Below are positions 1-9,013 of a DNA stretch of 11,465 nucleotides, piece after piece; the first letter of the stretch is position 1; each line of letters begins with the position of its first letter. This stretch comes from Euperipatoides rowelli. Its lineage: Eukaryota; Onychophora; Udeonychophora; Euonychophora; Peripatopsidae. The stretch lies in NCBI GenBank assembly GCA_003024985.2, contig PXIH01S0011661.1, one strand, 5' to 3'. Under the pieces are notes generated by a model. That model had not been told where the DNA came from. It did not search any database and worked only from the letters and a program-made list of their open reading frames with translations. The position numbers and the translations under genes are program-made.

Positions 1-611
1 TATTATTATATTGCCTTAAAGCAAAAAAATTTACAATATGCTTAGTCATAGATTGCATAGCATAATAAACAAATGTCTATGAGACACATCATTTCCAGAG
101 TCATTTAAAGTGAAGACTATTCCTCACAAAATAGTTCACTTTCTTGTTAAATTAATTGACATAATATTATGTCCATGTTATATTCTAATCTTAATTATTT
201 TAGCTGATTATTTAACATAACATTTGATTATTTATCATCACGTGACTCAATCTAAATAGAATACTTGTTGCTCTATACTAATTAACTTAAATAATGGTAA
301 ATTATTTGTGTGTCACTATGTGACTCATTATTTATGTAAGATAGGTAAATACAGTGGGAGTAAGAAAATAGCTATGAAATAAATTAATTTTTAATATAGA
401 ATGATTTGTAATGTTGCACAAGGATATCATGTTAAAAATGTGTAGTAATTTGGCTAATACCTAAAAAGGCATTGCAGCCAAATCAGTTCAATTTGTAAGA
501 TGGATGGGAAATAAACAATATATTATCTAAATATACTTTGACCCAAATAGAAGAATCTTGAAAATAAAATAGACAGATGGAGAGGTGGTTATACTCTTCT
601 TCTGGCTGAAG
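1..611. other. AT-rich intergenic or intronic stretch with no gene seen
   Basis: I see no coding exon, RNA gene or clear transposon in this stretch. It is AT-rich with frequent stops in all frames. It may be intergenic or part of a long upstream intron of the protease-like gene, because the exon at 4200 is internal and its upstream exons are not visible here. Confidence 0.5.
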
Positions 612-864
612 TAAGGAAACGGTAATATTATATTGGGAATGGGCATGTCTTGAGAGGATTTTCAGGAATTATACTAGTAACAACACAAGGGATGAACAGA
701 AAGGTGAAGAGAAGGGGAAGACCAATGAATGGATGTCTGGATGACCTTAAGGTCTGGGTCAACATCAGAGAACATTCACTGTTAAAACGAAGAACTAAAT
801 ATTGAAATCTTTGGAAATCCATGTATGCTAACATTAGCCTCACAAGACAATGAGGAAGATGATG
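612..864 (+). mobile_element. 3' coding remnant of a non-LTR (LINE) retrotransposon
   Basis: Read from 632 in the + frame, the translation starts IGNGHVLRG and carries MNRKVKRRGRPMNG, CLDDLKVW and, after a stop, NLWKSMYANISLTRQ. This matches the usual carboxyl end of LINE endonuclease/reverse-transcriptase proteins: a GHVLR element, a basic 'KRGRP' stretch, a 'W/LDDLKxW' block, then a conserved ANI/LxxR tail. Stops at the KY* and RQ* positions show that it is dead. Only this terminal part is visible; no reverse-transcriptase core or 5' part is present, so it is a 5'-truncated or eroded copy. The family cannot be fixed from this fragment. The overlapping antisense open frame at 628-843 is a shadow. 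Confidence 0.7.
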
Positions 865-1594
865 GTTAAATTTACCCTATTTGAAACTAGGAAGTTTGTT
901 GAATAGCATTCTATTGATGCATAATTATAAATTATTCTGTCTTTACTTAAGATTTTCCACACAAATAAAGTAGAATGTGAAGAAAACCAATTTACAAAAT
1001 ATTCTAAAGATAACTTTACTTGTTAAAATAACTTTCGGAAATCATCATATTGGACATTAAACTCTCACCTATAAACAAACCTTTTGCCCAGTGATATATG
1101 CATAAATAACAAATGTTATTACTCTAATTACCAGGCTAATTCTCCAGATCCTTAAAAACATATTAAATTTACAATATAGGTAGACCCACCCTCAGTGTGC
1201 CACACTACCGCACCTCACGAATTTAAATAGAAATTTATTTGTTTGAAGCCTATTATTGCATATTAAATATGTTTAGATAAATAAATGAAAAAAATAAAGT
1301 TATATAAATTATATTTCTAAAGACATGAAAATAAGAAAAAGTAATTAATTTGTTAGTTAAAACTTCTGGCTAGACAATATTTTGTTCATTGTTTTGATGT
1401 TTAAAAAATCAAAACATTGTTGTTGTTTTTTGTGCAAAATATGCTTGTATAAAGGAAAATCACTGTTTTGTTGTTTCATCAAAACACATATTGTTATTTA
1501 GAAAAAGATTTTCATGTTTGGGCATGATGCTTTCAAGTCTAGCTTATTCCATGAAAATTTTCTAAAGATGTTGAAGCCAAACTGCTAAATATCA
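865..1594. other. AT-rich stretch with no gene seen
   Basis: No exon, RNA gene or recognisable transposon coding was found. The only local structure noted is a short hairpin near 1392-1415, with GTTTTGAT pairing to ATCAAAAC. The sequence just before 1595 begins to resemble the minisatellite that follows. Confidence 0.45.
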
Positions 1595-2194
1595 TCTCCA
1601 AATTTACATGTTTGCACAAAAACTTCTCAAAATTTCAAACGTTTGAAAAAAATACTTCTGAAAATTTCAAACGTTTGCACAAAACATTCATGAAATTTCA
1701 GACATCTGTTAAAAAAAAATCTAATAATTTAAAAGTTTCACATAAAACTTCTCAAAATTTTAAACATTTGCAAAAAATTTGATAATTTCAAACGTTTGTA
1801 CAAAAACATCTGATAAATTCAAATGTTTTCACAAAAACTTCTCGAAATTTCAAACATTTGTTAGAAAATGTCTGATAATTTCAAACTTTTGTAAAAAAAA
1901 CTTCTGATAAATTCAAACATATGCACAAAAATATCTGATAAATTCAAATGTTTTCACAAAAACTTCTCGAAATTTCAAACATTTGTTAGAAAATGTCTGA
2001 TAATTTCAAACTTTTGTAAAAAAAACTTCTGATAAATTCAAACATATGCACAAAAATATCTGATAAATTCAAATGTTTGCACAGAAACCTCTCAAAATTC
2101 CAAACATTTGCAAAAAAAAAAAAACCTGATAAATTCAAACGTTTACATAAAAACTTCTTGAAATTTCACTGTTTACAAAAAATTTCTGATAATT
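1595..2194. repeat. Minisatellite of about 31 bp with a perfect 125-bp higher-order repeat
   Basis: The block is a tandem series of about 28-35-bp units. Each has the pattern 'cacaaaaacttct', then 'gataaattcaaa' or 'gaaatttcaaa', then 'cgtttg' or 'catttg'. Roughly twenty units can be followed, the outer ones diverged. Inside the array, 1808-1932 and 1933-2057 are identical 125-bp copies of four monomers each, and a third, diverged copy starts at 2058. The exact identity of the two central copies beside diverged edges is the usual pattern of recent unequal crossing-over or slippage. A short open frame over the edge (2077-2277) is not considered coding. Confidence 0.9.
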
Positions 2195-2219
2195 GGTGGT
2201 TTCTCCAATTCAAAAGAAC

Positions 2220-3800
2220 CGTCGTCGTAGTCGATGATTCAACTTTTGCAGTTCATCATCCTCTTGTACTGCTTTAAATAAGTCCTGAAAGGTAAGGAAT
2301 GGAATTGGAAAATCCAGCACATCTTCAAAACATTCAACTTCCTCATTTATTTCTGCCAGTTGGCAACAATGCAGTCACAATTTAATGAGTCTGGTATTTG
2401 GATTTTGTACCGCTCTTGTATACAATTTTAGGTGGTATTATAGCACATCAAAAAGTATTCTCTTTAACTGAGGGGATACTAATAGGAGTGGATTCTTTGC
2501 TATAGCTTCTAACAGCTTATGATCTGCCTCAATAATAACTAATTTGCCATAAATATAGTTGGGATCACTGGCAGTGTTGATTGAGTTGGCCAACACATTT
2601 GCTTGACCAGCCCTGTATGGTTTCTTTCTCAACATTTGATACATTGTTGTATTGGTGTTATTGCTTTGGAAGAATAAGCACTATGCCTTCGTTCCTCTAA
2701 AAAAAATAGCACCAACAGCATGAGAACTAGCCTCTACAGAGACTACAACCAACCTATTTACATCATAGAAAGCAAGTTTAGTTGTATTTTGAAGTTCTTT
2801 CTTAAGTTGGTGAAAATCATGATCTTGATCCCTTGACCATTCTGATATGACAGTCTTCTGCAACAATCTGCATAGCAATTCAGATATTGTTGAGTATTTA
2901 GGAATAAACTTCAGACACTCAATTCACCATTCCTACAATGCATTACAATTCAGTTATATAAGTGGCAGTTTATAACTTCCAATGGTTTTAACTTTGTCCA
3001 TATCTATTTCAACTCCAGTAGAAGTAAATTTTAATTTGTATCTTTTAAAACTCAACATTTTTCTTTATTTTAATGAACTCCAGTATCTTTAAGTTGCTTA
3101 GTGACTTTAGTCGTCAATATAATGTAGCTCTTCTATTGAATTTGCATATAATAAGATGTCATCCATAGAACAATAGTATTTTCAAAGTTTTACAAAATAG
3201 ACTTCATAGCTTGTTGAAATATTTCTGGAGTGGTTGACAATCCATAGAGTAATCTTAAAACTGAATAGTGTCCCAAAGGAGTAAAAACTGCCAGATAATC
3301 CAATGTCACTTTATTACCTGTAGCTGCCAGAACCATAGTGTAAAATACTTTGCTGACCCTATACAAGTTGAAATATCTTCAACAGTATTTAATGTAAAAT
3401 GTCCTTGCTTTATAGCTTTATTAATATCAGTAGGATATTAACACAATCTAACAATAACTAGTGGGCTTATAGCTGATGCTGGATGTGTCACGGGTATTAA
3501 TACTTTCATGTTTACCATGACTGTTATCAATTTTAATTTTAACTTTATCATGAATAGCATATGGTATACATCATGGTGGGAAAATTGAATGATCCACCTC
3601 ACTTATTAGCTCAAAGATTTTTTAGCTCAAAGGTTTTTTTTTCTTATACAACCTCTAACCTGAAAAATTTGTTTAGGAATGTCAACACCGGCTTTATAAA
3701 TGTTCATAGACTTGGGCTTTCTTTGAATTAGCCTAATCCTAATCTCACACAAGAGTTTCATCCAAAGTTCCATTAACAACAATAAATCTTATTTTAACAG
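2220..3800 (-). mobile_element. Decayed Ty3/Gypsy retrotransposon pol remnant
   Basis: Reading the minus strand from about 3800 down to 2220, pol pieces appear in the correct order but in shifting frames. They are a post-protease segment (RKPKSMNIYKAGVDIPKQIF), a PPxxxPYAxxDKVK-like start of the reverse transcriptase, HFTLNTVEDIS/GSAKYFT, LYGLSTTPEIFQQAMKS, and the active-site MDDILLYA (MDD codons at 3166-3158). Next comes an RNase H start with HQLKKELQ, LAFYD and VSVEASSHAVGA (2878-2681), and then YIYGKLVIIEADHKLLEAI (2644-2438). A spacer-like QEDDELQKLNHRLRR follows near 2250. Frameshifts and stops are scattered throughout, and part of RNase H is missing between the two longest open pieces. 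The first RNase H catalytic position is Glu (EAS) where the family normally has Asp (DAS). No integrase or LTRs were recognised. It is an inactive fossil. Confidence 0.88.
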
Positions 3801-4199
3801 GTGTAGAAATAGATGTTTGATGTTTTTGTCATCAATAGTATTACTAAAATGTTATTCTTATTGAAACTTTTTGTCATTATGTTAAAGAATTGAAATACTG
3901 AAATTCTTACATATTTCATTCAAATGATTTTGTTACCATTAAAATGCCTCTTTTCAAGAATATTTCATTACATACATCTTAAGTTATTTTCCTTTGTATT
4001 ATAAAAATTTCCATATTGCGATTTTAAATATTTTAAATGAATATAAATTGCATAGTATTAATAAATCATAATTTTATTGTCTACACTGTTTATACTTTTT
4101 ACTTTCTGTTTGCATTAATAATTCTGAATTATTTTATATAAAAAATCTGAAATGATATGGTATATATAAATTGATATGGTAATATATATTTGCTTTCAG
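3801..4199 (+). other. AT-rich 3' end of an upstream intron, with splice acceptor at 4198-4199
   Basis: This stretch is strongly AT-rich and I see no gene in it. It ends in tttgctttcag|G, a good 3' splice site, immediately before the long open frame. The open frame runs a few codons into the intron (TTG CTT TCA from 4190), but no ATG lies there, so the frame is best read as starting at an acceptor rather than at a start codon. Six further exonic bases create a second possible acceptor (ttcag|T) at 4208, which would change the phase. Confidence 0.6.
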
Positions 4200-7100
4200 G
4201 TTCTTCAGTAAATGGCAAGACAGTAGTAAGCATTGACTCCAGAGAGGAACAACGACCAAAGTTTACTCCAACAGTACATCATGAAGATACTACAGCAGTA
4301 CATCATGAAAATACTCCAGCAGCTACAGCAGTACATCATGAAAATACTCCAGCCGTACATCATGAAGAACGTTCCTGGGGAAAAAAGAGAGGGCCAATAT
4401 TAAAATGTGGTAAAAAGGGTAATAAACAATCATTAGGCTCAGTAATTACTCATACATTTAATCTTCAAAAACTACAAAGAAGCCGTCAAAAACGTGGAAT
4501 TAGCTCTGCAACTGCCACAGCTACTGCTTTCGCTGGATTTCCAGGATGGGGTCCAAGTGGAGCATTTGCTAATGCTGAAGGAAAAGCATTTTCTCAAAAT
4601 GAAGGTAATAGTATTGCTAATGGTCAAGCATCTGCTATTTCAGGAGGTCCAGGACTCAGCATTGCAAATGGGCAAGGTACAGCATTTTCTGGAGGACCAG
4701 GTTCGGGCACTGCAATTGGTAATGGAAATGCATTTTCTGCTGGTCCAGGAATAAGCATTGCAAATGGACAAGGAACTACCTATTCTGATGGAAATGGTCC
4801 AGGTATTGCAGTTGGTCAAGGTAATTCTTTTTCATCAGGAAATGGTTTCAGTCTTGCAGAAGGTACAGGATCTACTTTTGGGCAAGGACCGGGTATGAAT
4901 GTTGCCAATGGCCAAGGAACAGCATACTCAGATGGTCCTGGGTTAAGTATGGCTTTGGGGCAAGGAACTTCATTTACTGGGGAAAATGGATTTAACATTG
5001 CTGAAGGTAAAGGTACTGCTTTTAATGCAGGATCTGGCTTAAGCCTTGCTAATGGTCAGGGAACAGCTTCCTCAGGAGAACCAGGGTCTTATGGAATGCC
5101 AAATAATGGATATAATTCATATGAACCCTATAATTTACCAAATGATGCAACATCAAATGGGTTAACAAATGGGTATGATCCATACAGTGTGCCTAATGAT
5201 CCTAATTCTGGATACAATCAGTATCCTTTACCTAGTGGTGCAACTTCTAATGGAGTGCCAAGTGGATATGATTCAAATATGCCAGATTCCTTATCCAGTA
5301 CAATACCAGCTACTTATAATCCTTATAATTTACCAAGTGGTCCCACAGCAAATGGGATGCCCACAAATTATGATTCCTATAATTTACCAAATAACCTTGC
5401 TTCCAGCAGTGTACCAGCTGAATATGATAATTATAATTATCCTGTTAGTTCTGCAGGGCCAAATATACCAAATGGCTATGAAAATTATGCACCACAAAAT
5501 AATAGATATAATAATCCTTATACATATGGAATCCCAAATGAAACACCATCTTATGATTCTCCAAACTCATACCATTCTTATGGCCTCAGAAAACGAGAAA
5601 TACCATTTGTTTCTGGATATAACAGCCCCATGCAATTAGCAAATAAGGAAATTGGTAAAGAAAATCTTCATATGTTATATAAAAGAACAATTTATAGTGG
5701 AAATGAATATATGAGACCCAATTATATGACTTATGGAATGTCAAACTCTGCATCTGCTAGTAGCAATTCATATGAAATTCCAGATATTTCTGCTTTATAC
5801 AGTTCATTAAATGACGACATTCTAGAAGAAAGTGATGCTAGTAGTGAAAGCTCTTATGGAACTACTAAAACAGGTACCTCAAGTGAAAATGCATATGGTA
5901 ATTCCTATCAAATTCCAATTTACAAAATTCCTATCATTGACCATAATGAAGCTGCATCTGAAACCTATGCAGCACCATCCCTATATTCCTATGCAATTCC
6001 ATCTGGTAGTAATGATATTCCAGATATTAATAGTTATCAAACTCCAACATCATATGAGTATTCAAGTGGTAATCCAGATGAAAAGCCAAAATTAGATGCT
6101 GCATATGGGCAATCTGATGATGTACAAGAAAATGATAATAAATACAAAATTTATTCAGCTCCATCATATGGTCAACCAATATCTACTAATACAAATAAAG
6201 CTCCAGCTAGTGATTCTTATGAAATATCTGAAGATATGTCAACAAAAACTTCTTATGGAGCCCCAAGTAGTGTCACTTCTAGCAATAATGGATATTCAAG
6301 TCCAGTTAGTCTTTCATATGTATCACCTGTTCCTGCCATAATGTCATATGGAGAACCAAGTGCTGAAGAAGCAGCTCCTGCAAGTTCCTATGGAATGTCA
6401 AATATTGACTCTACTAATAACTATGCAGTACCAACTACTGACTCTTATGTAAAACAAGCCACTTCACAAGGTTATGATGAAGCTGAAGCAGCAAATACAG
6501 CATCCAAAACTGGTTATTATACAACACAGGATGAGCAGAGCAAAAGTCCTATGGGTTATGGTGTGACAGCTACTACATCATCAAGTTCTAATTCTTACAG
6601 TCAAAGTCAAGAAGACTCTACAGAATTGAAACCTTATGGTAATGATTATGATTATCAAGGTACTAGTCAATCCAGTGGAAATCTTTACAGTTCACCTAGT
6701 ACTTCAAATTCATATAGTTCACATGATTCAGAAGCTGTTACTCAAAAAACATATACGTCACCAAGTACTTATGGTCTTCCATCAGAAAATTCAGATGTTT
6801 CAAGTGAAAGCATTCCACTTAATACTAATGATTATAGCAGCTCAGGTAACTCCTATGGAGCAGCAAGTGATTCTAATCAAAAGGGTAGTGATTCATATTC
6901 ACAAAGTAATGGACTATCTAATCATAAATCATCTGGACCAGTATATACTACACCCCAAAATGGACAAGCTCAGGAATCAACGTCAAATTCAGACATCTAC
7001 GGTGTTAATTCAGAAGATAGTAAAGGAGCTTCAGATGAGACAACTAGCAATGGAAACCGTGATGGTAAAAAAAGTCATTCTCAATCTTCAGCCTCTGCCT

Positions 7101-7237
7101 CAGCTTCAGCCTCAACAACTGTTAATATTTATGGTGGCAGTGGAGGTGGAGGTTATGCCAACAGTGACAGTAGTTCTTCAAGTGCTGCTAACTCAGTGTC
7201 TTCAAATACTGCAGATGTAATGGAATATTGTTGGCAG
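4200..7237 (+). CDS. Giant internal exon: repetitive Gly/Ser/Tyr-rich region of a masquerade-like serine protease homologue
   Basis: This is one uninterrupted exon of 1012 full codons, flanked by tttcag|GT and CAG|gtaaga. It starts with the last two bases of a split codon. Residues are numbered from the first full codon at 4202. They show four VHHE motifs (25-55), a basic stretch ending RQKR (95-98), then SATATATAFAG. About ten 16-residue Gly-rich repeats follow (137-296), then a Pro/Tyr/Asn-rich repeat block (about 297-455) and basic sites LRKR (462-465) and LYKR (492-495). A long Ser/Tyr/Gly/Asn-rich segment with many SYG and SYxxP units comes next, then SASASAS, GGSGGGG and DVMEYCWQ at the end. 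CWQ is the start of the protease fold and continues in phase into the next exon. Cysteine is almost absent (one in LKCGKK near 69, one in CWQ), so I see no CLIP domain. The composition suggests an extracellular, flexible or matrix-forming chain; that is inference. The start codon and signal peptide must lie upstream. Open frames in other phases over this exon are shadows of its biased codons. Confidence 0.88.
4274..4366 (+). repeat. Four VHHE(D/N)T(T/P)A peptide repeats in the coding exon
   Basis: The DNA word gtacatcatgaa recurs four times and gives VHHE at exon residues 25-28, 33-36, 44-47 and 52-55. These are separated by DTTA, NTPAATA and NTPA, and followed by ERSWGKK. The spacing is 8, 11 and 8 residues. 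The clustered HH pairs with adjacent Glu or Asp could bind metal ions, but nothing in the sequence proves this. Confidence 0.9.
4610..5089 (+). repeat. Ten tandem Gly-rich 16-residue (48-bp) repeats
   Basis: Exon residues 137-296 divide into ten units with consensus (S/N)-hydrophobic-A-(N/E/L)-G-Q-G-T-(A/S)-(F/Y)-S-x-G-(P/N)-G-hydrophobic. Examples are SIANGQGTAFSGGPGS and NVANGQGTAYSDGPGL. Eight units are 16 residues and two neighbours are 18 and 14, giving exactly 160 residues and 480 bp. The preceding AFANAEGKAFSQNEGN (from about 4562) is a diverged eleventh unit. The copies differ at many synonymous sites, so the array is old and kept at protein level. The pattern resembles Gly-rich structural or matrix proteins; the role is inferred only. 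Confidence 0.92.
5090..5575 (+). repeat. Pro/Tyr/Asn-rich imperfect repeats in the coding exon
   Basis: Following the Gly-rich array, the protein changes to imperfect units of about 17-20 residues. Each combines a tyrosine pair (YNPY, YDSY, YEPY), LPN or LPS, a short spacer such as ATSN or PTAN, and GxPxxY. Good copies are YEPYNLPNDATSNG, YNPYNLPSGPTANGMP and YDSYNLPNN. The block ends near YTYGIPN and is closed by the basic site LRKR. Such Tyr/Pro/Gly repeats occur in elastic or cross-linked cuticular and silk-like proteins, so di-tyrosine-type cross-linking is conceivable but unproven. Confidence 0.8.
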
Positions 7238-7267
7238 GTAAGACATTAGAAAATAATTAAATAAAAT

Positions 7268-7312
7268 ATTATTATTATTAGTATTACTAGTATTATTATT
7301 ATTATTATTATT
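7268..7312. repeat. ATT/TTA trinucleotide microsatellite
   Basis: An imperfect (ATT)n run in the intron, broken by gtattactag near its middle. Shorter runs of the same unit recur at about 7433-7457 and 7708-7724. Confidence 0.9.
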
Positions 7313-7342
7313 AAAGAAATAAATATATGTCAGAAAAAAATT

Positions 7343-7380
7343 CAGTGCCTGAAGGTGGGTAATCCCACCGAAACGTCAAG
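7343..7380 (+). repeat. Hairpin followed by GAAACGTC, a repeat-derived motif that is partly hammerhead-like
   Basis: CTGAA is followed by GGTGGG (7354-7359), loop TAAT, CCCACC (7364-7369) and then GAAACGTC. The stem pairs perfectly over six G/C-rich base pairs in an AT-rich intron. The order CUGA-x-G, stem, GAAAC, GUC is reminiscent of the hammerhead ribozyme core found in Penelope-like and related retroelements. The CUGANGA box is not intact here (CUGAAGG), so activity is not expected. It is probably a remnant of a dispersed element. Confidence 0.45.
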
Positions 7381-7510
7381 CATTTTTACTTTTTTGATAA
7401 TTTTGAGTAAGATTTTCAACTTTATTTTTATCTATTATTATTATTATTATTATTATTGCAAAGTTTGACAAAAAAAAATCTAAAATAAAATAAAAGAAAT
7501 TGTCTACTTA

Positions 7511-7546
7511 GCTGATGTTTTGATGGGCTCACCCATCTTCTTCTAA
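7511..7546 (-). repeat. Second copy of the hairpin motif, opposite orientation and decayed
   Basis: On the minus strand this reads GAAGATGGG, loop TGAG, CCCATC, AAAACATC. It is the same layout as the motif at 7343-7380, with a perfect six-base stem (7522-7527 with 7532-7537). GAAACGTC has become AAAACATC, consistent with G-to-A or CpG decay. Two opposed copies about 140 bp apart suggest ends of one degraded element or two separate insertions. Confidence 0.4.
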
Positions 7547-8266
7547 AGCTTGTGATAAAATCGAAGACAATTCAAACAGGAAGTAAAAGGCAAGAAAAAT
7601 ACAAAGAACCATGGGAAAATGAAAATAAAAATTGTGTAGTGGTGCCATCTACAGTGTAAGCAAATATACTGTGTATATAAAAAGATTTATGCTACTGTTT
7701 TTATACTGTTATTATTATTATTATTTACTCTTTTGTTTATTAAAATTTATGTTCATTTTTAGTAACCTCAACCTCCCATCCAGTATATACAAAAAAAAAA
7801 AAGGAAAAATAATTAAGCATTAGAAAAAAATAACCCAACAATGATAGTCCCTAAATTCTCATGCCTCTGAGTTAATAATAGCAATAAGATTTTATGTAAT
7901 TGTAGGCCCTATACTGGATTATAAATAATGTGATATAAATAATGTTGATCATGATGTTTGTTAGAATTGAGGTTTAAAGCTTATTAAACTATTCAATTGG
8001 ATGCAATTCCCTTAAAAAAAACACTAACAAAAGCTTTATACATAAGTTTAAAAGAATGAAGAAAGTTTATTTTCATTGATGTAAACAAAACAATGAAGAA
8101 AAAAAAAGAATGTTCTGTTCTCTATTTCTTTTTTTTTTTAAGTGTTTTATTTTAAACTCAATAGAAATATAATATAATTGGGCCAAAATTACTCTATTAA
8201 TTAATAATGTCATTAATATTTTTTATTCATTGAAATAGAACTGATTAATTTTGTCCATTTTATTAG

Positions 8267-8355
8267 GCGGCTATATACTTAAAAGGAAAATATAAATGTG
8301 GAGGGTCATTATTCCGGAGACAGTGGATATTGACAGCAGCCCACTGTGTAGAAGG
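8267..8355 (+). CDS. Serine protease (homologue) exon carrying the catalytic His
   Basis: Exon 2 encodes AAIYLKGKYKCGGSL, then FRRQWILTAAHCVEG, with the last Gly codon split by the intron. It is the N-terminal beta-barrel of a chymotrypsin-fold (S1) domain. CGG carries Cys42, TAAHC carries the general-base His57 (codon 8342-8344) and its disulfide partner Cys58. The His is intact. The exon is 89 bp, bounded by ttttattag| and |gtaagt, and it joins CWQ upstream and FQTSDILVRVGE downstream in frame. CWQ instead of the usual PWQ, with no R-IVGG before it, is typical of masquerade-like homologues as I recall them. Whether the protein is catalytic depends on the Ser195 exon, which is not in the window. 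Confidence 0.93.
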
Positions 8356-9013
8356 GTAAGTTATTTTATAATCTCTAAAATATATTGCCATGCTAAAATA
8401 TTTAAATTTATTTACCAATTATATATTAAACAGTCAAGTAATTAGGAAAAAATAAATCACTTCAAAAGCTTTAAAAATTAAATAACAGCTTAGGCCTAGT
8501 CCTCCATCAGGAGATAAATTTTGCAGGTGAAAATATCAGATAAATATGTAAGGTAGTCATATAAACAGCTGAGAAGCACATGTAATGGAATTTTATTTAA
8601 AACTGATAGAATTGTCCTTGTTCAAAGATGCCCCCCCCCCTCCCAATTTTCTTGTTCCAGGATTCCTCCACTTGTAATTTAGGCCTCATATTTATGTCAC
8701 AATGACAATCGGCATCACAAATGACATCACTAAATTTTAAAGTCAAGATTTGATTTCAGCTTTTTTGAGGCAATAAAAGCTTTAGAAATAATGTGGTGTT
8801 TGTATGAATAGAAATAAGTTAGATCATTCTTAACGATTGTGAGGTTTAGACATATACATTGTACATCCTAAATCAATATTGTGGGTTTTAACCTTTTTAA
8901 TTAATAATAATAATAATATAATCGTCAATTATTATTCAAACCCGTGTTTTTTTATTAATCAGTAGAGAAATGCAAAATGACTATTATAGACAGCAGAAAT
9001 TCTCAAACTTTGG

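Larger units (their letters stand above)
7238..8266 (+). other. Intron 1 of the protease-homologue gene (1029 bp)
   Basis: The donor is CAG|gtaaga and the acceptor tccattttattag|GCG. Joining the exons gives CWQ|AAIYLKGKYKCGGSL in phase 0, which is a continuous protease fold, so the splice is well supported. The intron holds ATT/TTA microsatellites (about 7268-7312, 7433-7457 and 7708-7724), two hairpin motifs in opposite orientation (7343-7380 and 7511-7546) and poly-A/poly-T tracts. I see no coding in it; the short open frame at 7632-7823 is chance. Confidence 0.85.

Noticed and set aside
239-244. CACGTG E-box
   Set aside because: A six-base palindrome is expected by chance at this length, and no promoter elements or gene start are nearby.
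628-843. 71-residue open frame on the minus strand
   Set aside because: It is antisense to a recognisable LINE carboxyl-terminal coding remnant on the + strand and has no features of its own.
1180-1225. GC-richer patch (acccaccctcagtgtgccac) considered as a tRNA-derived SINE
   Set aside because: I could not find A and B box promoter elements or a cloverleaf.
1392-1415. GTTTTGAT/ATCAAAAC hairpin considered as a terminator
   Set aside because: It is A/T-rich and short, in a eukaryotic context where such terminators are not expected.
1595-2194. Repeat array considered as a CRISPR array
   Set aside because: The units run directly into each other with no unique spacers, and the sequence is eukaryotic.
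2077-2277. 66-residue + frame open frame
   Set aside because: It covers the minisatellite edge and antisense retroelement sequence; the poly-Lys run comes from an A-tract.
4190-4199. The three extra codons upstream of the acceptor (TTG CTT TCA) as a translation start
   Set aside because: There is no ATG, the bases form a textbook pyrimidine-AG splice acceptor, and the protein clearly needs upstream secretion signals.
4816-4998. Minus-strand open frame rich in Pro/Gly
   Set aside because: It is the antisense of the Gly-rich repeats and has no independent support.
5169-7220. Several + frame open frames of 80-194 residues rich in Met/Ile/Leu/Gln inside the large exon
   Set aside because: They are out-of-frame shadows caused by the biased codons (AAT, TAT, CCA, GGA) of the repetitive protein.
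7632-7823. 63-residue open frame in intron 1
   Set aside because: Its Tyr/Leu/Phe run is encoded by a TTA microsatellite and the Lys run by poly-A; it starts and ends inside an intron.
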